Positions 8,770-20,276 of a stretch of 64,000 nucleotides of DNA are shown piece after piece. Below the pieces are notes generated by a model that saw nothing but the letters and a program-made list of their open reading frames with translations, did not search any database and had not been told where the DNA came from. The translations under genes were made by a program, and so were the position numbers. The DNA is from Ideonella oryzae. GTDB taxonomy: Bacteria; Pseudomonadota; Gammaproteobacteria; Burkholderiales; Burkholderiaceae_C. Position 1 is the first letter of the stretch. Each line of letters begins with the position of its first letter. Location: positions 62,001 through 126,000 of the forward strand of contig NZ_JAMXMC010000004.1 of assembly GCF_024055665.1 (NCBI RefSeq), in the 5' to 3' direction.

Positions 8770-10353
8770 ATGGCGCTTCTCCCCGTTCTCGCACCAGCCT
8801 CAACCCAGCTGCCCCGCACAACGCTGCGTGTGCACGACACCGCGCATTCGCGGCAGATCGAGGCCAGCGCCCTGAAAAGGCAGACCGGCGCCGGTCAACT
8901 GATGGCACGGGCCGGACTGGCCGTTGCGCGCTTGGCCCTGGCCCTGGGGCAACCCCAGGGCACCTTCTGGGTGCTCTGCGGACCGGGCAACAACGGCGGC
9001 GACGGCCTGGTGGCCGCCCGGCTGCTGCACCAGCAGGGCCTGGCGGTCCGCGTGGTTCTGGCCGGCACGACGGAGCAGCAACCGCCGGACGCCCGTCAGG
9101 CATGGATCGATGCCCAAGCCGCCGGCGTTCCGTTCACGGATGAACTTCCCCCGCCCTCGCCCCCTCCGCGGGCCGTGATCGACGCCCTGCTGGGGCTCGG
9201 GCAGACCCGCCCCCTGGAGGGCCGGCTGGCCGAACTGGCCCACTGGTGCAACACCCAGGCCAGCCCGGTGCTGTCCGTGGACCTGCCCAGCGGGATGAAC
9301 AGTGACACCGGGCAGGCCACCGGTGAGGTGGTGGTCCGGGCCCAGGCCACGCTGTCCCTGCTGACCCTCAAACCTGGACTGTTCACGGGCCGCGGGCGTG
9401 ACCTGACCGGCGCGCTGTGGTGGGATGACCTGGGCATTCAACCCGATCCCGCCCTGCACCCGGCCTCGGCGTGGATCACAGGGCAGGAAACGGCCCTGGC
9501 CGTCTGGCCACCGAGACAGCACGCCCAGCACAAAGGCAGCTTCGGCGACCTCTGGGTGCTGGCTGGTGCGCGCGGCATGACCGGCGCCGCCTTGCTGGCG
9601 GGGCGAGCCGGCCTGGCCGGCGGTGCCGGGCGCGTCTATGTGAGTCTGCTGGACGAGAACCCACCACTGGACTGCGACCTGGTGCACCCCGAGCTGATGT
9701 TCCGTCGTCCCGCGGATTGGCAAGCGCCCGAGGTGCTCGAGAAGGCCACGGTGGTGTGCGGCTGCGGCGGCGGCCTGTCTGTGCGCCAACTGCTGCCGGA
9801 AGTGCTGAGTCGGGCACGTCGGCTGGTGCTGGACGCAGATGGCCTGAACGCCGTGGCAGCCGATCCAGGGCTGCAGCAGGCCCTGAAGGCCCGCGCCCAA
9901 CACGGGCAAGCCACGGTGCTCACCCCCCACCCGCTGGAGGCCGCCCGTCTGGCCGGCTGCAGCAGTGCCGCCATCCAGGCAGATCGCATCCACCATGCCC
10001 AGGCACTGGCCAGACAGCTGGGGGCTGTGGTGCTGCTCAAGGGCTCCGGCACCGTGGTGGCGCCGCCGTCGGGTCCATGCTGGATCAACCCGACGGGACA
10101 CGGTGGGCTGGCCAGCCCCGGCAGCGGCGATGTGCTGGCTGGCTGGCTGGGTGCCGCCTGGGGGGCGGCACAGGAAGCCGCCGACGACGAGATGGCGCTG
10201 GCAGGCCGGGTCGCAGCCGCCTCGGCATGGCTGCACGGCGCGGCAGCCATGCGGGCCCTGCCCGAGGCCCATGGCCCCCTCCTGGCCGGCGCACTGATCG
10301 ACGCCATGGCCGGGCAGCTCGAAGCAGCCGCCATGGGACCTGACTCACGCTGA
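8770..10353 (+). CDS. nnr: Bifunctional NAD(P)HX epimerase / ADP-dependent NAD(P)HX dehydratase
   Basis: Repairs hydrated NADH and NADPH (NADHX, NADPHX), which arise by damage or GAPDH side reaction. The product is 527 residues. The N-terminal YjeF_N epimerase domain carries GPGNNGGDG at residues 71-79 and the VDLPSGMNSDTG stretch. The C-terminal carbohydrate-kinase-like dehydratase domain carries TPHPLEAARLAG, VVLLKGSGTVV and the catalytic-loop motif GSGDVLAG at 451-458. Full length for the fused form. It is transcribed with the upstream oxidoreductase and converges on rnr, with 40 bases between stops and no clear terminator. Confidence 0.95.
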   Translation: MALLPVLAPASTQLPRTTLRVHDTAHSRQIEASALKRQTGAGQLMARAGLAVARLALALGQPQGTFWVLCGPGNNGGDGLVAARLLHQQGLAVRVVLAGTTEQQPPDARQAWIDAQAAGVPFTDELPPPSPPPRAVIDALLGLGQTRPLEGRLAELAHWCNTQASPVLSVDLPSGMNSDTGQATGEVVVRAQATLSLLTLKPGLFTGRGRDLTGALWWDDLGIQPDPALHPASAWITGQETALAVWPPRQHAQHKGSFGDLWVLAGARGMTGAALLAGRAGLAGGAGRVYVSLLDENPPLDCDLVHPELMFRRPADWQAPEVLEKATVVCGCGGGLSVRQLLPEVLSRARRLVLDADGLNAVAADPGLQQALKARAQHGQATVLTPHPLEAARLAGCSSAAIQADRIHHAQALARQLGAVVLLKGSGTVVAPPSGPCWINPTGHGGLASPGSGDVLAGWLGAAWGAAQEAADDEMALAGRVAAASAWLHGAAAMRALPEAHGPLLAGALIDAMAGQLEAAAMGPDSR

Positions 10354-10393
10354 AGGCACGTGGCAGGACACAAAGGTTCCAGGGCGCCTCTCT

Positions 10394-12628
10394 TCAGCGA
10401 CGTTTGGTGGCGTTCTTGCGCCCCGCGCCGGCAGCTCGCCCCACCTCGCCACCTTTGGCCGTCGTGGTGCCCTCGCCATTGCGGGCGCCTCGGCCGGACT
10501 TGCCCCGTGCCACCTTGGCTGCGCGCTTGTGGACGCGGTCTGCCTGTTCCAGCTCCGCCAGTTCCTCGGTGGCCTTCTTGCCACCGCCGCGCGCGGGGCT
10601 CTGACCGGATGCACTCTTGCGAGGCGCGGCACCCGGCCGCACCTCCTCGCCATCGCGCACCATCCGGAAATCGATCCGACGCCCATCCAGATCGACACGG
10701 CTGACCTGGATGCGCACCCGGGTACCGATGGCGTAGCGCACGCCGGAACGCTCGCCACGCAGCTCCTGGCGCACTTCGTCGAAGCGGAAGTACTCGCCGC
10801 CAAGTTCGGTGATGTGGACCAGGCCCTCGACGTAGAGCGCGTCCAGCGTCACAAAGACGCCGAAGCTGGTGACTGCCGTCACCGAGCCACTGAACTCTTC
10901 GCCCAGACGCTCGCGCATGTAGCGGCACTTGAGCCAGGCCTCCACGTCGCGGGACGCCTCGTCCGCCCGCCGCTCATTGGTGCTGCAGTGCAGACCCGCC
11001 GCCTCCCAGCGCTCAGTCTCCGCCATCTGGACCTTGGTGGGCCTGCCGTTCTTGCGTGTCGGCGCCGGCCCATGCTCCCCCTTGCCCAGGTGGTAGTGCT
11101 TGCCCGCCAGAATTGCCTTGAGCACCCGGTGCACCAGCAAGTCGGGATAGCGGCGGATCGGGCTGGTGAAGTGGGCATAGGCCTCGTAGGCCAGCCCGAA
11201 GTGGCCGCTGTTGACCGGGGTGTAAAGCGCCTGCTGCATGGTCCGCAGCAACATGGTGTGGATCTGCGCGGCATCCACCCGATCCTTGGTGGCCTCGGCG
11301 ATGGCCTGGAACTCCGCTGGCGTGGGTTCCTCACTCAGGGACAGGCCGATGCCCTGCGCCTTCAGGTAGTTCTGAAGGGCCAGCCGCTTCTCGGGCGTGG
11401 GGCCCTCGTGCACCCGGAACAGGCAGGGGTGCTGGTGCACATTGATGAAGTCCGCCGCGCAGACATTGGCCGCCAGCATGGCCTCTTCGATCAACCGATG
11501 GGCATCGTTGCGCACCCGGGGCACGATCTTTTCGATGCGGCCGTTCTCGTCGCAGACGATCTGCGTCTCCGTGGTGTCGAAATCGACCGCACCGCGACGC
11601 TCGCGGGACTTGAGCAGTGCCCGATAAACCTCGTGGAGCTGCAGCAAATGCGGCAGCAGTGCGGCGCGTCGGGTGGCCTCTGGGCCACGGGTGTTGCTCA
11701 AGGCCGCCGCCACCTCGGTATAGGTGAGCCGAGCATGCGAGCAGATCACCCCCGGGTAGAACTGGTAGGCCGTCACCTCGCCCAGGTCGCTGACCACCAT
11801 GTCGCAGACCATGGTCAGCCGGTCGACTTCGGGATTGAGTGAACACAAGCCGTTGGAGAGCTTCTCCGGCAGCATCGGGATGACCCGGCGCGGGAAGTAC
11901 ACCGAGGTCGCGCGCTCGTAGGCATCGCGGTCCAGCGGCTCGCCCGGCGTGACGTAGTGCGACACGTCGGCGATGGCCACCAGCAGACGCCAACCCTTGA
12001 CCGCGGCGGCCCCGCGACCGCTGGCAAAGGGTTCGCAGAACACCGCGTCATCGAAGTCGCGCGCATCTTCCCCGTCGATGGTGACAAAGGGAACGTCCCG
12101 CAGATCCACCCGCTGCTTCAGATCCGCAGACTTGAGCTTCTCGGGCAGGGCGGCCGCCTGGGACAGGGTTTCTGGCGAGAATCGGTGCGGCACCTCGTAC
12201 TTGCGCACCGCGATCTCGATCTCCATGCCCGGGTCGTCGATCTCGCCCAGCACCTCGCTGACCCGGCCCACGGGCTGCGAGTACATCGAAGCCGGCTCGG
12301 TGAGTTCCACCGCCACCACCTGGCCCACGGAGGCATTGGCGATGCCGTTCTTCGGGATCAGGATGTCCTGCCCGTAACGCCGGTCCTCAGGGGCCACCAG
12401 CCAGACACCGTTCTCGAGCAGCAGGCGACCGATGATCGGTACCTTGCGACGTTCAAGGATGTCGACCACACGCCCTTCGGGCCGCCCTTTGCGATCCAGC
12501 CGCTGGATGCGCACCCGCACGCGGTCCCGGTGCAGCACCGCCCTCATCTCCTGGGGAGACAGGTAGATGTCCCCCTCCCCATCGTCACGGCGCACGAAGC
12601 CGTGACCATCGCGGTGGCCCATCACCAC
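10394..12628 (-). CDS. rnr: Ribonuclease R, N-terminally short form
   Basis: 3'-5' exoribonuclease of the RNB family that degrades structured RNA. From the ATG at 12628 the protein has 744 residues: a cold-shock domain beginning immediately (GHRDGHGFVRRDDG), a second CSD, the catalytic Asp cluster GEDARDFDDAV at 186-196, and the RNB domain (FTSPIRRYPDLLVHR). An S1 domain (EFSGSVTAVTSFGVFV) and a Lys/Arg/Gly-rich tail follow. Most betaproteobacterial RNase R proteins carry ~80 residues with a winged-helix domain before the first CSD; here that domain is absent. The frame stays open upstream for 25 more codons to a TAG at 12704-12706, with GTG codons at -1 and -2 and an ATT at 12692-12694 preceded by AGGA, so the true start is uncertain. 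Confidence 0.95.
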   Translation of the reverse strand: MVMGHRDGHGFVRRDDGEGDIYLSPQEMRAVLHRDRVRVRIQRLDRKGRPEGRVVDILERRKVPIIGRLLLENGVWLVAPEDRRYGQDILIPKNGIANASVGQVVAVELTEPASMYSQPVGRVSEVLGEIDDPGMEIEIAVRKYEVPHRFSPETLSQAAALPEKLKSADLKQRVDLRDVPFVTIDGEDARDFDDAVFCEPFASGRGAAAVKGWRLLVAIADVSHYVTPGEPLDRDAYERATSVYFPRRVIPMLPEKLSNGLCSLNPEVDRLTMVCDMVVSDLGEVTAYQFYPGVICSHARLTYTEVAAALSNTRGPEATRRAALLPHLLQLHEVYRALLKSRERRGAVDFDTTETQIVCDENGRIEKIVPRVRNDAHRLIEEAMLAANVCAADFINVHQHPCLFRVHEGPTPEKRLALQNYLKAQGIGLSLSEEPTPAEFQAIAEATKDRVDAAQIHTMLLRTMQQALYTPVNSGHFGLAYEAYAHFTSPIRRYPDLLVHRVLKAILAGKHYHLGKGEHGPAPTRKNGRPTKVQMAETERWEAAGLHCSTNERRADEASRDVEAWLKCRYMRERLGEEFSGSVTAVTSFGVFVTLDALYVEGLVHITELGGEYFRFDEVRQELRGERSGVRYAIGTRVRIQVSRVDLDGRRIDFRMVRDGEEVRPGAAPRKSASGQSPARGGGKKATEELAELEQADRVHKRAAKVARGKSGRGARNGEGTTTAKGGEVGRAAGAGRKNATKRR

Positions 12629-12706
12629 CCCTTCGACATCCCCCAGCGAAGCGCTGGCCGCTGTCGAAGCACTTGTGTTCTGCTTTGTTTTAATGGTAAA
12701 GTCCTA
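12629..12706 (-). other. In-frame region upstream of rnr ATG (start-codon ambiguity)
   Basis: Between the in-frame TAG (12704-12706) and the annotated ATG there are 25 sense codons with no ATG. They encode a Ser/Thr/Ala-rich stretch ending SLGDVEGVV directly before the cold-shock domain. VEGVV looks like the usual lead-in strand to MGHRDG, so translation may begin upstream at GTG or at ATT (AGGA 7 bases before). Confidence 0.45.
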
Positions 12707-12764
12707 TCTTTCGCTTTCGGAGCGACTCAACACGAGTCACCCTTGAGCGGCAAAATCCTGAAAT

Positions 12765-12849
<85 letters not shown>

Positions 12850-12885
12850 AGAATAACGAGAATTTCTCGGAAATTCTTCTTCGAA

Positions 12886-12916
12886 GGCTGGCACGTTGTG
12901 CCGGCCTTTTTGTTTT
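12886..12916 (+). terminator. Intrinsic terminator after tRNA-Leu(CAG)
   Basis: Stem GGCTGGCAC / GTGCCGGCC (one G-T pair) with a 3-base loop, followed by TTTTTGTTTT on the plus strand, 37 bases after the tRNA CCA end. Confidence 0.85.
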
Positions 12917-12968
12917 GGGCTGCCGAGACCGGGTCGTTGTGGTGTTTCCCACACGGCACCCGATCATG

Positions 12969-12996
12969 CCCAGCCCCGCACCGTGCGCGGGCTGGG
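12969..12996 (-). terminator. Hairpin downstream of phosphoribosyltransferase gene
   Basis: Eight-bp stem CCCAGCCC / GGGCTGGG 12 bases past the minus-strand gene's stop codon. No T tract follows on either strand, so it may be a weak or Rho-assisted 3' end rather than an intrinsic terminator. Confidence 0.35.
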
Positions 12997-13008
12997 TCGG
13001 TCATGCGG

Positions 13009-13530
13009 TCAGATCGCGTGCTTGCGCTCCAAACCTTCGGGACGCAACGAGTCGTACTCCTCGAAAGGCTGATGGATCCAGGGGCTGGTGACCAGCTCCT
13101 CGACGAAGTAGTCGGGCTTGTAGGTCGACACGGCCTTGGTCCACAGCACCGCCGAGCGCAGCTCGGCGATCTGCGGCATGCCGCGCAGGCGCTCCACGAC
13201 CGCCTTGAGGGTTTCGCCGGAATCGGCCAGATCGTCCACCAGCAGCACGCGGCCGGCCAGTTCACCCTTGGGCATGGTGATGTACTTGGCCATGTCCAGA
13301 CGCCCCTGGATCGTGCCGGCTTCGGCCCGGTAGGAACTGGTCGACATGATGGCCAGCGGCTTGTCGAACACGCGCGAGAGCACATCGCCCGGCCGCATGC
13401 CGCCACGTGCCAGGCACAGAATCTGGTCGAACTGCCAGCCAGAGTGGTGCACCTTCAGAGCCAGCCGCTCGGTGAGCAGGTGGTACTCGTCCCAGGACAC
13501 GTAAAGATGCTTGCCGTCGTCGGTGAGCAT
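13009..13530 (-). CDS. Phosphoribosyltransferase family protein (purine-salvage type)
   Basis: 173-residue type I phosphoribosyltransferase. The PRPP loop VLLVDDLADSGETL lies at about residues 95-108; upstream are the pyrophosphate-loop region LCLARGGMRPGDVL and the hood-adjacent SSYRAEAGT. Size and sequence resemble Gpt/hypoxanthine-type enzymes that convert a purine base and PRPP to a nucleotide. Its position 46 bases after purA, the adenylosuccinate synthetase gene, fits purine salvage. The substrate base is not determined, so no symbol is given. Confidence 0.85.
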   Translation of the reverse strand: MLTDDGKHLYVSWDEYHLLTERLALKVHHSGWQFDQILCLARGGMRPGDVLSRVFDKPLAIMSTSSYRAEAGTIQGRLDMAKYITMPKGELAGRVLLVDDLADSGETLKAVVERLRGMPQIAELRSAVLWTKAVSTYKPDYFVEELVTSPWIHQPFEEYDSLRPEGLERKHAI

Positions 13531-13576
13531 GGGTTCTCCAATCAGTCGGTGTGCGTGTGGCGCAGGGGTTCCGCGT

Positions 13577-16130
<2,554 letters not shown>

Positions 16131-16156
16131 GAAATGGCACCGGGGTTAAAAGCAGC

Positions 16157-16185
16157 ATTGTACAGACCCTGGCTACCGATGACAG
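16157..16185 (-). promoter_or_regulatory. Candidate sigma-70 promoter for hisZ-purA
   Basis: On the minus strand CTGTCA (16180-16185) and TACAAT (16157-16162) are spaced by 17 bases, with TG just before the -10. It lies in the gap between the DUF2065 gene and hisZ, so hisZ and purA can be expressed apart from hflKC. Confidence 0.65.
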
Positions 16186-16199
16186 CCAGGCCCGTCAGC

Positions 16200-16397
16200 T
16201 CACCCGCCCGCCGGCCCCCACAACCACAACAGCAGCAAACCCAGGCACAGGCTGGCGCCGCCCAGGAAGCGGATCTGGCCATCGCTGAGCTGGGCCGCAC
16301 GCAGGAAGATCGCCCGCCACTGCTGTGGCCCGAGAAAGGGCAGCAGCCCTTCCATCACCAGCATCAGGCCGAATGCGGCCCAGAACAGATCCGACAC
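16200..16397 (-). CDS. DUF2065 family small membrane protein
   Basis: 65 residues from a GTG at 16395-16397, beginning VSDLFWAAFGLMLVMEGLLPFL. Two hydrophobic segments flank a short loop (QQWRAIFLRAAQLSDGQIR), the pattern of the YjeT/DUF2065 family. Function unknown. Its constant place beside hflC and hisZ or purA suggests a membrane role linked to the HflKC complex; this is inference. The longer open frame to 16457 overlaps the hflC 3' end and its first 20 residues are Arg-rich, so it is rejected. Confidence 0.85.
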   Translation of the reverse strand: MSDLFWAAFGLMLVMEGLLPFLGPQQWRAIFLRAAQLSDGQIRFLGGASLCLGLLLLWLWGPAGG

Positions 16398-16425
16398 GGC
16401 AGCCAGATATCCCGTCGGGACGCGC

Positions 16426-17316
16426 TCACTTGCGCGGCGCCGGGCCGGCCGCAGCACCGCTGCCGCGCATGGCCTTGAAGAAATCGGAACTCGGGTCGAC
16501 CACCATCACGTCGCTCTTGCTGTGGAAGGTGGCGCGATAGGCTTCCAGGCTGCGGTAGAACTGCGCGAACTGCGGGTCCTTGCTGAAGGCCTCGCCGTAC
16601 AGGGAGGAAGCCTGTGCATCCCCCTCGCCCTTGATCTTCTGGGCGTCCCGGTAGGCCTCGGCAACGATCACCTCGCGCTGCCGGTCAGCGTCAGCACGGA
16701 TCTTCTCTCCCTCGGCCTGCCCTTGCGAGCGGAGCTCATTGGCCACCTGCTTGCGCTCGGACTCCATGCGACGGTAGACCGAATCGGTGATGTTGGCCAC
16801 GAAATCCACGCGCTTGATCCGCACGTCCAGGATCTCGATGCCGAACGAAGCGGCCTCGTCGGCCAGTCGCTTCCTCACGTCGGTCATGACCTTTTCGCGC
16901 TCGGTGGCCAGCACGCCGCCGACCGTTCGCTTGGTCACTTCCTCGTTGAAGGCCGCCTGCACCACCGGGCTCAGCCGGTTCTCCAGCACCCGGATGTCGG
17001 TGCCGTTGTTGCGGATGAACTGGCGCGGCTCGCGGATGCGCCACTTGACCAGCCAATCGATGATCAGACTCTTCTTCTCAGCGGTGAAGATCGGGCGGTT
17101 CTCCGGGCTGTCCAGCGTCTGGATGCGGCGATCCAGGAAGACCACGTTCTGGAACAGCGGCAGCTTGAACTTCAGCCCCGGCTCGGTGATGACTTCCTTG
17201 ATCTCGCCCAGCATGTAGACCACCGCCACCTTGCGTTGATCCACCACGAACATCGTCGAGGCAGCCACCATCAGGGCCACCAGGACGCCTCCCACCAGCA
17301 ATGCAATGCGGTTCAT
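16426..17316 (-). CDS. hflC: HflC, SPFH-domain modulator of FtsH
   Basis: Inner-membrane SPFH/Band-7 protein that with HflK forms a cage around the FtsH protease. 296 residues: an N-terminal membrane anchor (residues ~5-25), then the Band-7 domain beginning VVDQRKVAVVYMLGEI. A long charged helix rich in Glu/Arg/Gln (ERKQVANELRSQGQAEGEKI) and the C-terminal FYRSLEAYR block follow. It starts 23 bases after hflK. Length and motifs are normal. Confidence 0.96.
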   Translation of the reverse strand: MNRIALLVGGVLVALMVAASTMFVVDQRKVAVVYMLGEIKEVITEPGLKFKLPLFQNVVFLDRRIQTLDSPENRPIFTAEKKSLIIDWLVKWRIREPRQFIRNNGTDIRVLENRLSPVVQAAFNEEVTKRTVGGVLATEREKVMTDVRKRLADEAASFGIEILDVRIKRVDFVANITDSVYRRMESERKQVANELRSQGQAEGEKIRADADRQREVIVAEAYRDAQKIKGEGDAQASSLYGEAFSKDPQFAQFYRSLEAYRATFHSKSDVMVVDPSSDFFKAMRGSGAAAGPAPRK

Positions 17317-17339
17317 CGTGTTCTCGTCCCGTTCAGGGT

Positions 17340-18653
17340 TCAGCGGGTTTCACGGTCTCGGGTGCGCGCGCTGTCGCGGCTGCGCGAGTCGACGCTGCCG
17401 TTCGACGTGTCCGGCAGGGACACCGCCGGCGGATTGGTGGCAGCCGCCCCCGTGGCCGGCGCCTGCGCAGCGGCCCCCGACTGCTGCATCAGCTTGTCCA
17501 GGGGCAGATACAGCAGGGGCGACGAGGAGCGGGTATCGACCAGCACCTTGCTGACGTTGGAATAGACCTCACGCATGGTGTCGGTGTAGAGGCGATCCCG
17601 GGTGACGGCAGGAGCCTTCTGGTACTCGCGGTACACCGACAGGAAGCGCTGGGAATCCCCTTCAGCCTGGGCGACCACGCGGGATTTGTAGCCCTGCGCT
17701 TCCTCGGCCAGCCGAGCGGCCGTGCCCTGCGCCTTCGGGATGACGTCACTCGCGTAGGCCTGACCCTCGTTCTTGAAGCGATCCCGGTCGGCCCCGGCCT
17801 TCACGGCATCGTCGAAGGCCGCCTGCACCTGTTCGGGCACCTGTACGTTCTGCAGGTTCACGTTCTTGATGCTCACGCCGGCATTCAAGCGATCGAGTTG
17901 GTTCTGAATGGACTGGACCAGCTCGGCCGCGATCGCATCCCGACGCTCGTACAGCACGCCGTCGACCTTGCTGCGCCCAACGATCTCGCGCACCGCGGAC
18001 TCGGCCGCCTGCACCACCGCCTGCTCGGTGTCCCGGTTCTCAAACAAGAAGGCACGGGCATCCTTGAGTGTGTACTGCACCGTGAAGCGGATGTCGACGA
18101 TGTTCTCGTCCTGGGTCAGCATCGACGAATCGCGCAAGCCGGTGGCTGGCACGACGCCGGTGCCGCCCACCTCGACCGAACGCAACTGCGTCACTGGCAC
18201 GATCTCATGGGCCTGGAAGGGATAGGGCAGCCGCCACTGGAAACCGGCGCCCAGGGTTGTGCTGTAGCGGCCGAAGGTCGTGATCACGGCCTGGTGGCCT
18301 TCCTGCACGATGAAGGCGCCGCTGCCCAGCCAGATGAGCGCCACCACGCCGACAATCAGGACCACGCCCTTGCCTGCACTTTTCATGTCGGGCTGGAAGT
18401 TGCCCGAACCACCCCCTTCGGGAGCGGAGGGCCCCGAGGGCTTGCCACCGAACAAGCCGGAGAGCTTGCGGTTGAAGTCACGCCAAAGTTCATCCAGGTC
18501 CGGCGGACCCTCGTTGCGTCCGTTGTTGAGGACCACCGTCGCCCCGCGCAGCCGCCCCCAACCGCCCTGCAACAGATCTCGGGCGGCCAGCGCCAGCGCG
18601 TTGAAACGCTGCGGCCAGGAAGGAGGTGCCAGGGTGTGGTCTCGCATGGTCAT
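17340..18653 (-). CDS. hflK: HflK, SPFH-domain modulator of FtsH
   Basis: Partner of HflC. From the ATG at 18653 the protein is 437 residues: a Gly/Pro-rich cytoplasmic N-terminus with DLDELWRDFNRKLSGLFGG, then one membrane span (GKGVVLIVGVVALIWLGSG). The SPFH domain (FIVQEGHQAVITTFGRYSTT) and coiled-coil region lie in the periplasm, and the C-terminal tail is Ala/Pro and Arg rich. The frame extends upstream to a TTG overlapping the hflX stop (CATTGA), and a second ATG lies two codons downstream; no strong SD decides between them. Confidence 0.93.
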   Translation of the reverse strand: MTMRDHTLAPPSWPQRFNALALAARDLLQGGWGRLRGATVVLNNGRNEGPPDLDELWRDFNRKLSGLFGGKPSGPSAPEGGGSGNFQPDMKSAGKGVVLIVGVVALIWLGSGAFIVQEGHQAVITTFGRYSTTLGAGFQWRLPYPFQAHEIVPVTQLRSVEVGGTGVVPATGLRDSSMLTQDENIVDIRFTVQYTLKDARAFLFENRDTEQAVVQAAESAVREIVGRSKVDGVLYERRDAIAAELVQSIQNQLDRLNAGVSIKNVNLQNVQVPEQVQAAFDDAVKAGADRDRFKNEGQAYASDVIPKAQGTAARLAEEAQGYKSRVVAQAEGDSQRFLSVYREYQKAPAVTRDRLYTDTMREVYSNVSKVLVDTRSSSPLLYLPLDKLMQQSGAAAQAPATGAAATNPPAVSLPDTSNGSVDSRSRDSARTRDRETR

Positions 18654-18673
18654 GCCAGTTTGAAATCGTGGTT

Positions 18674-19900
18674 TCAATGATAGTCAGCCGGAGGCCGCGG
18701 CGCGCCAGCGGGGCTGCCGTCGGGCAACAGATGCACCGTGCCAGCGTCCTCCTGATCGGGGATGGGCGCGGCATGCTCGGCGATGATCTGCCGCAGCACG
18801 TCCAGCCCCTCGCCGGTGAGGGCGCTGACGAAGACCCGGGGCACGCGACGCCCTGCCCCCAGTTCGAGCTCATCGCGCAGGACGCGGGGCCGCTGCCCCG
18901 CCTCGATCGCATCGAGCTTGTTGTAGACCAGGATCTGGGGGACCGATTCAGCGCCGATTTCCTCCAGCACCCGCTCCACCTCAATCTGCTGCTCGTGCAG
19001 CAAGGGGCTCGAAGCATCGATGACGTGCAGCAGCAGGTCGGCGTCGGCCGCCTCCTGCAGAGTGGCCCGGAAGGCCTCCACCAGCTTGTGAGGCAGATCG
19101 CGGATGAAGCCCACGGTGTCCGACAGCGACACGGAGCGCCCAGCTTCGCCCAGGTAGAGCGAACGGGTGGTGGTGTCCAGTGTGGCAAAGAGCTGGTTGG
19201 CCGCGTAGGCGCGGGCCTTGACCAGTGCATTGAACAGCGTGGACTTGCCCGCATTGGTGTAGCCCACCAGAGACACCCGGAAGGTCCCGCTGCGCTCGCG
19301 CGCTCGCCGCTGCGTGCCGCGTTGCCGCTTGACCTTCTCGAGCCGCAGCTTCACCTGCTTGATGCGGTCCCCAATCATCCGGCGGTCCAGCTCGATCTGG
19401 GCCTCACCCGGGCCACCACGTGTGCCGATGCCGCCCTGCTGCCGCTCCAGGTGGGTCCATCGTCGAACCAGCCGGGTGGCGATGTACTGCAGACGAGCCA
19501 GCTCCACCTGCAGCTTGCCTTCGTGGCTCTGGGCACGCGCGGCAAAGATCTCGAGGATCAGGGCCGTGCGGTCCGACACGGGCACGCCCAGGTGGCGCTC
19601 CAGATTGCGTTGCTGCGCGGGCGACAGCGCCTGATCAAAGATGACACCGTGCGCGCCATGGGCCTGCACAAGCAGCTTGATCTCATCGGCCTTGCCCGAC
19701 CCCACGAAGAGGGCCGGATCAGGCGACTTGCGCTTGGCCAAGACTTTGGCGACCACACAGTCACCCGCCGACTCGGCCAACAGGCCAAGTTCATCCAGCG
19801 TGGGATCAAAAGAGGAACCAGGCCCCAGATCCACGCCCACCAGCACGGCCCGGGCCTGACCCGCAGACGCGCCAGCCTCTTCCGGCACAGCGCTCACCAT
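18674..19900 (-). CDS. hflX: GTPase HflX
   Basis: Ribosome-associated GTPase that splits stalled or hibernating ribosomes, notably in stress. 408 residues from the ATG at 19900. The N-terminal HflX domain contains FVGSGKADEI and FDQALSPAQQRNLE. A coiled linker includes GGPGEAQIELDRR, and the G domain carries GYTNAGKST, the DTVGFIRDLPH segment (G3) and NKLD (G4). A GTG two codons upstream is also possible. It stands between hfq and hflK, as in enterics. Confidence 0.95.
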   Translation of the reverse strand: MVSAVPEEAGASAGQARAVLVGVDLGPGSSFDPTLDELGLLAESAGDCVVAKVLAKRKSPDPALFVGSGKADEIKLLVQAHGAHGVIFDQALSPAQQRNLERHLGVPVSDRTALILEIFAARAQSHEGKLQVELARLQYIATRLVRRWTHLERQQGGIGTRGGPGEAQIELDRRMIGDRIKQVKLRLEKVKRQRGTQRRARERSGTFRVSLVGYTNAGKSTLFNALVKARAYAANQLFATLDTTTRSLYLGEAGRSVSLSDTVGFIRDLPHKLVEAFRATLQEAADADLLLHVIDASSPLLHEQQIEVERVLEEIGAESVPQILVYNKLDAIEAGQRPRVLRDELELGAGRRVPRVFVSALTGEGLDVLRQIIAEHAAPIPDQEDAGTVHLLPDGSPAGAPRPPADYH

Positions 19901-19940
19901 GGGCACACCCCGAGTCGCAGGCCCCTCGTCAGGACGGCGC

Positions 19941-20183
19941 TCAGGTGGCGTCGCCGGACTCGGCCGGATGGAAGTTCACCGCCCGCCCGGGCACCACCGT
20001 GGAAATGGCGTGCTTGTAGACCATCTGGGTGACGGTATTGCGGAGCAGAACGACGTACTGGTCGAAGGACTCGATATGCCCTTGCAGCTTGATGCCATTG
20101 ACCAGGTAGATGGACACCGGAACATGCTCCTTGCGCAGCAGGTTCAGGAACGGGTCTTGTAGAAGTTGCCCTTTGTTGCTCAC
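19941..20183 (-). CDS. hfq: RNA chaperone Hfq
   Basis: Hexameric Sm-like protein that pairs small RNAs with mRNAs. 80 residues, beginning [18 protein letters not shown] with the Sm1 segment ([19 protein letters not shown]) and Sm2 motif ([10 protein letters not shown]), and a short C-terminal tail. The start is GTG at 20181-20183 with GGAG seven bases upstream. It follows der by 93 bases and precedes hflX by 40 bases. Confidence 0.97.
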   Translation of the reverse strand: MSNKGQLLQDPFLNLLRKEHVPVSIYLVNGIKLQGHIESFDQYVVLLRNTVTQMVYKHAISTVVPGRAVNFHPAESGDAT

Positions 20184-20276
20184 GATATGCTCCGTGTTGA
20201 AGAGAGAAGGAATGTTGGCACGTTAACACAGGCGCCGTGCCCCCACAGACCGTGGAGATTGGCGCGGCTTCCTGTG

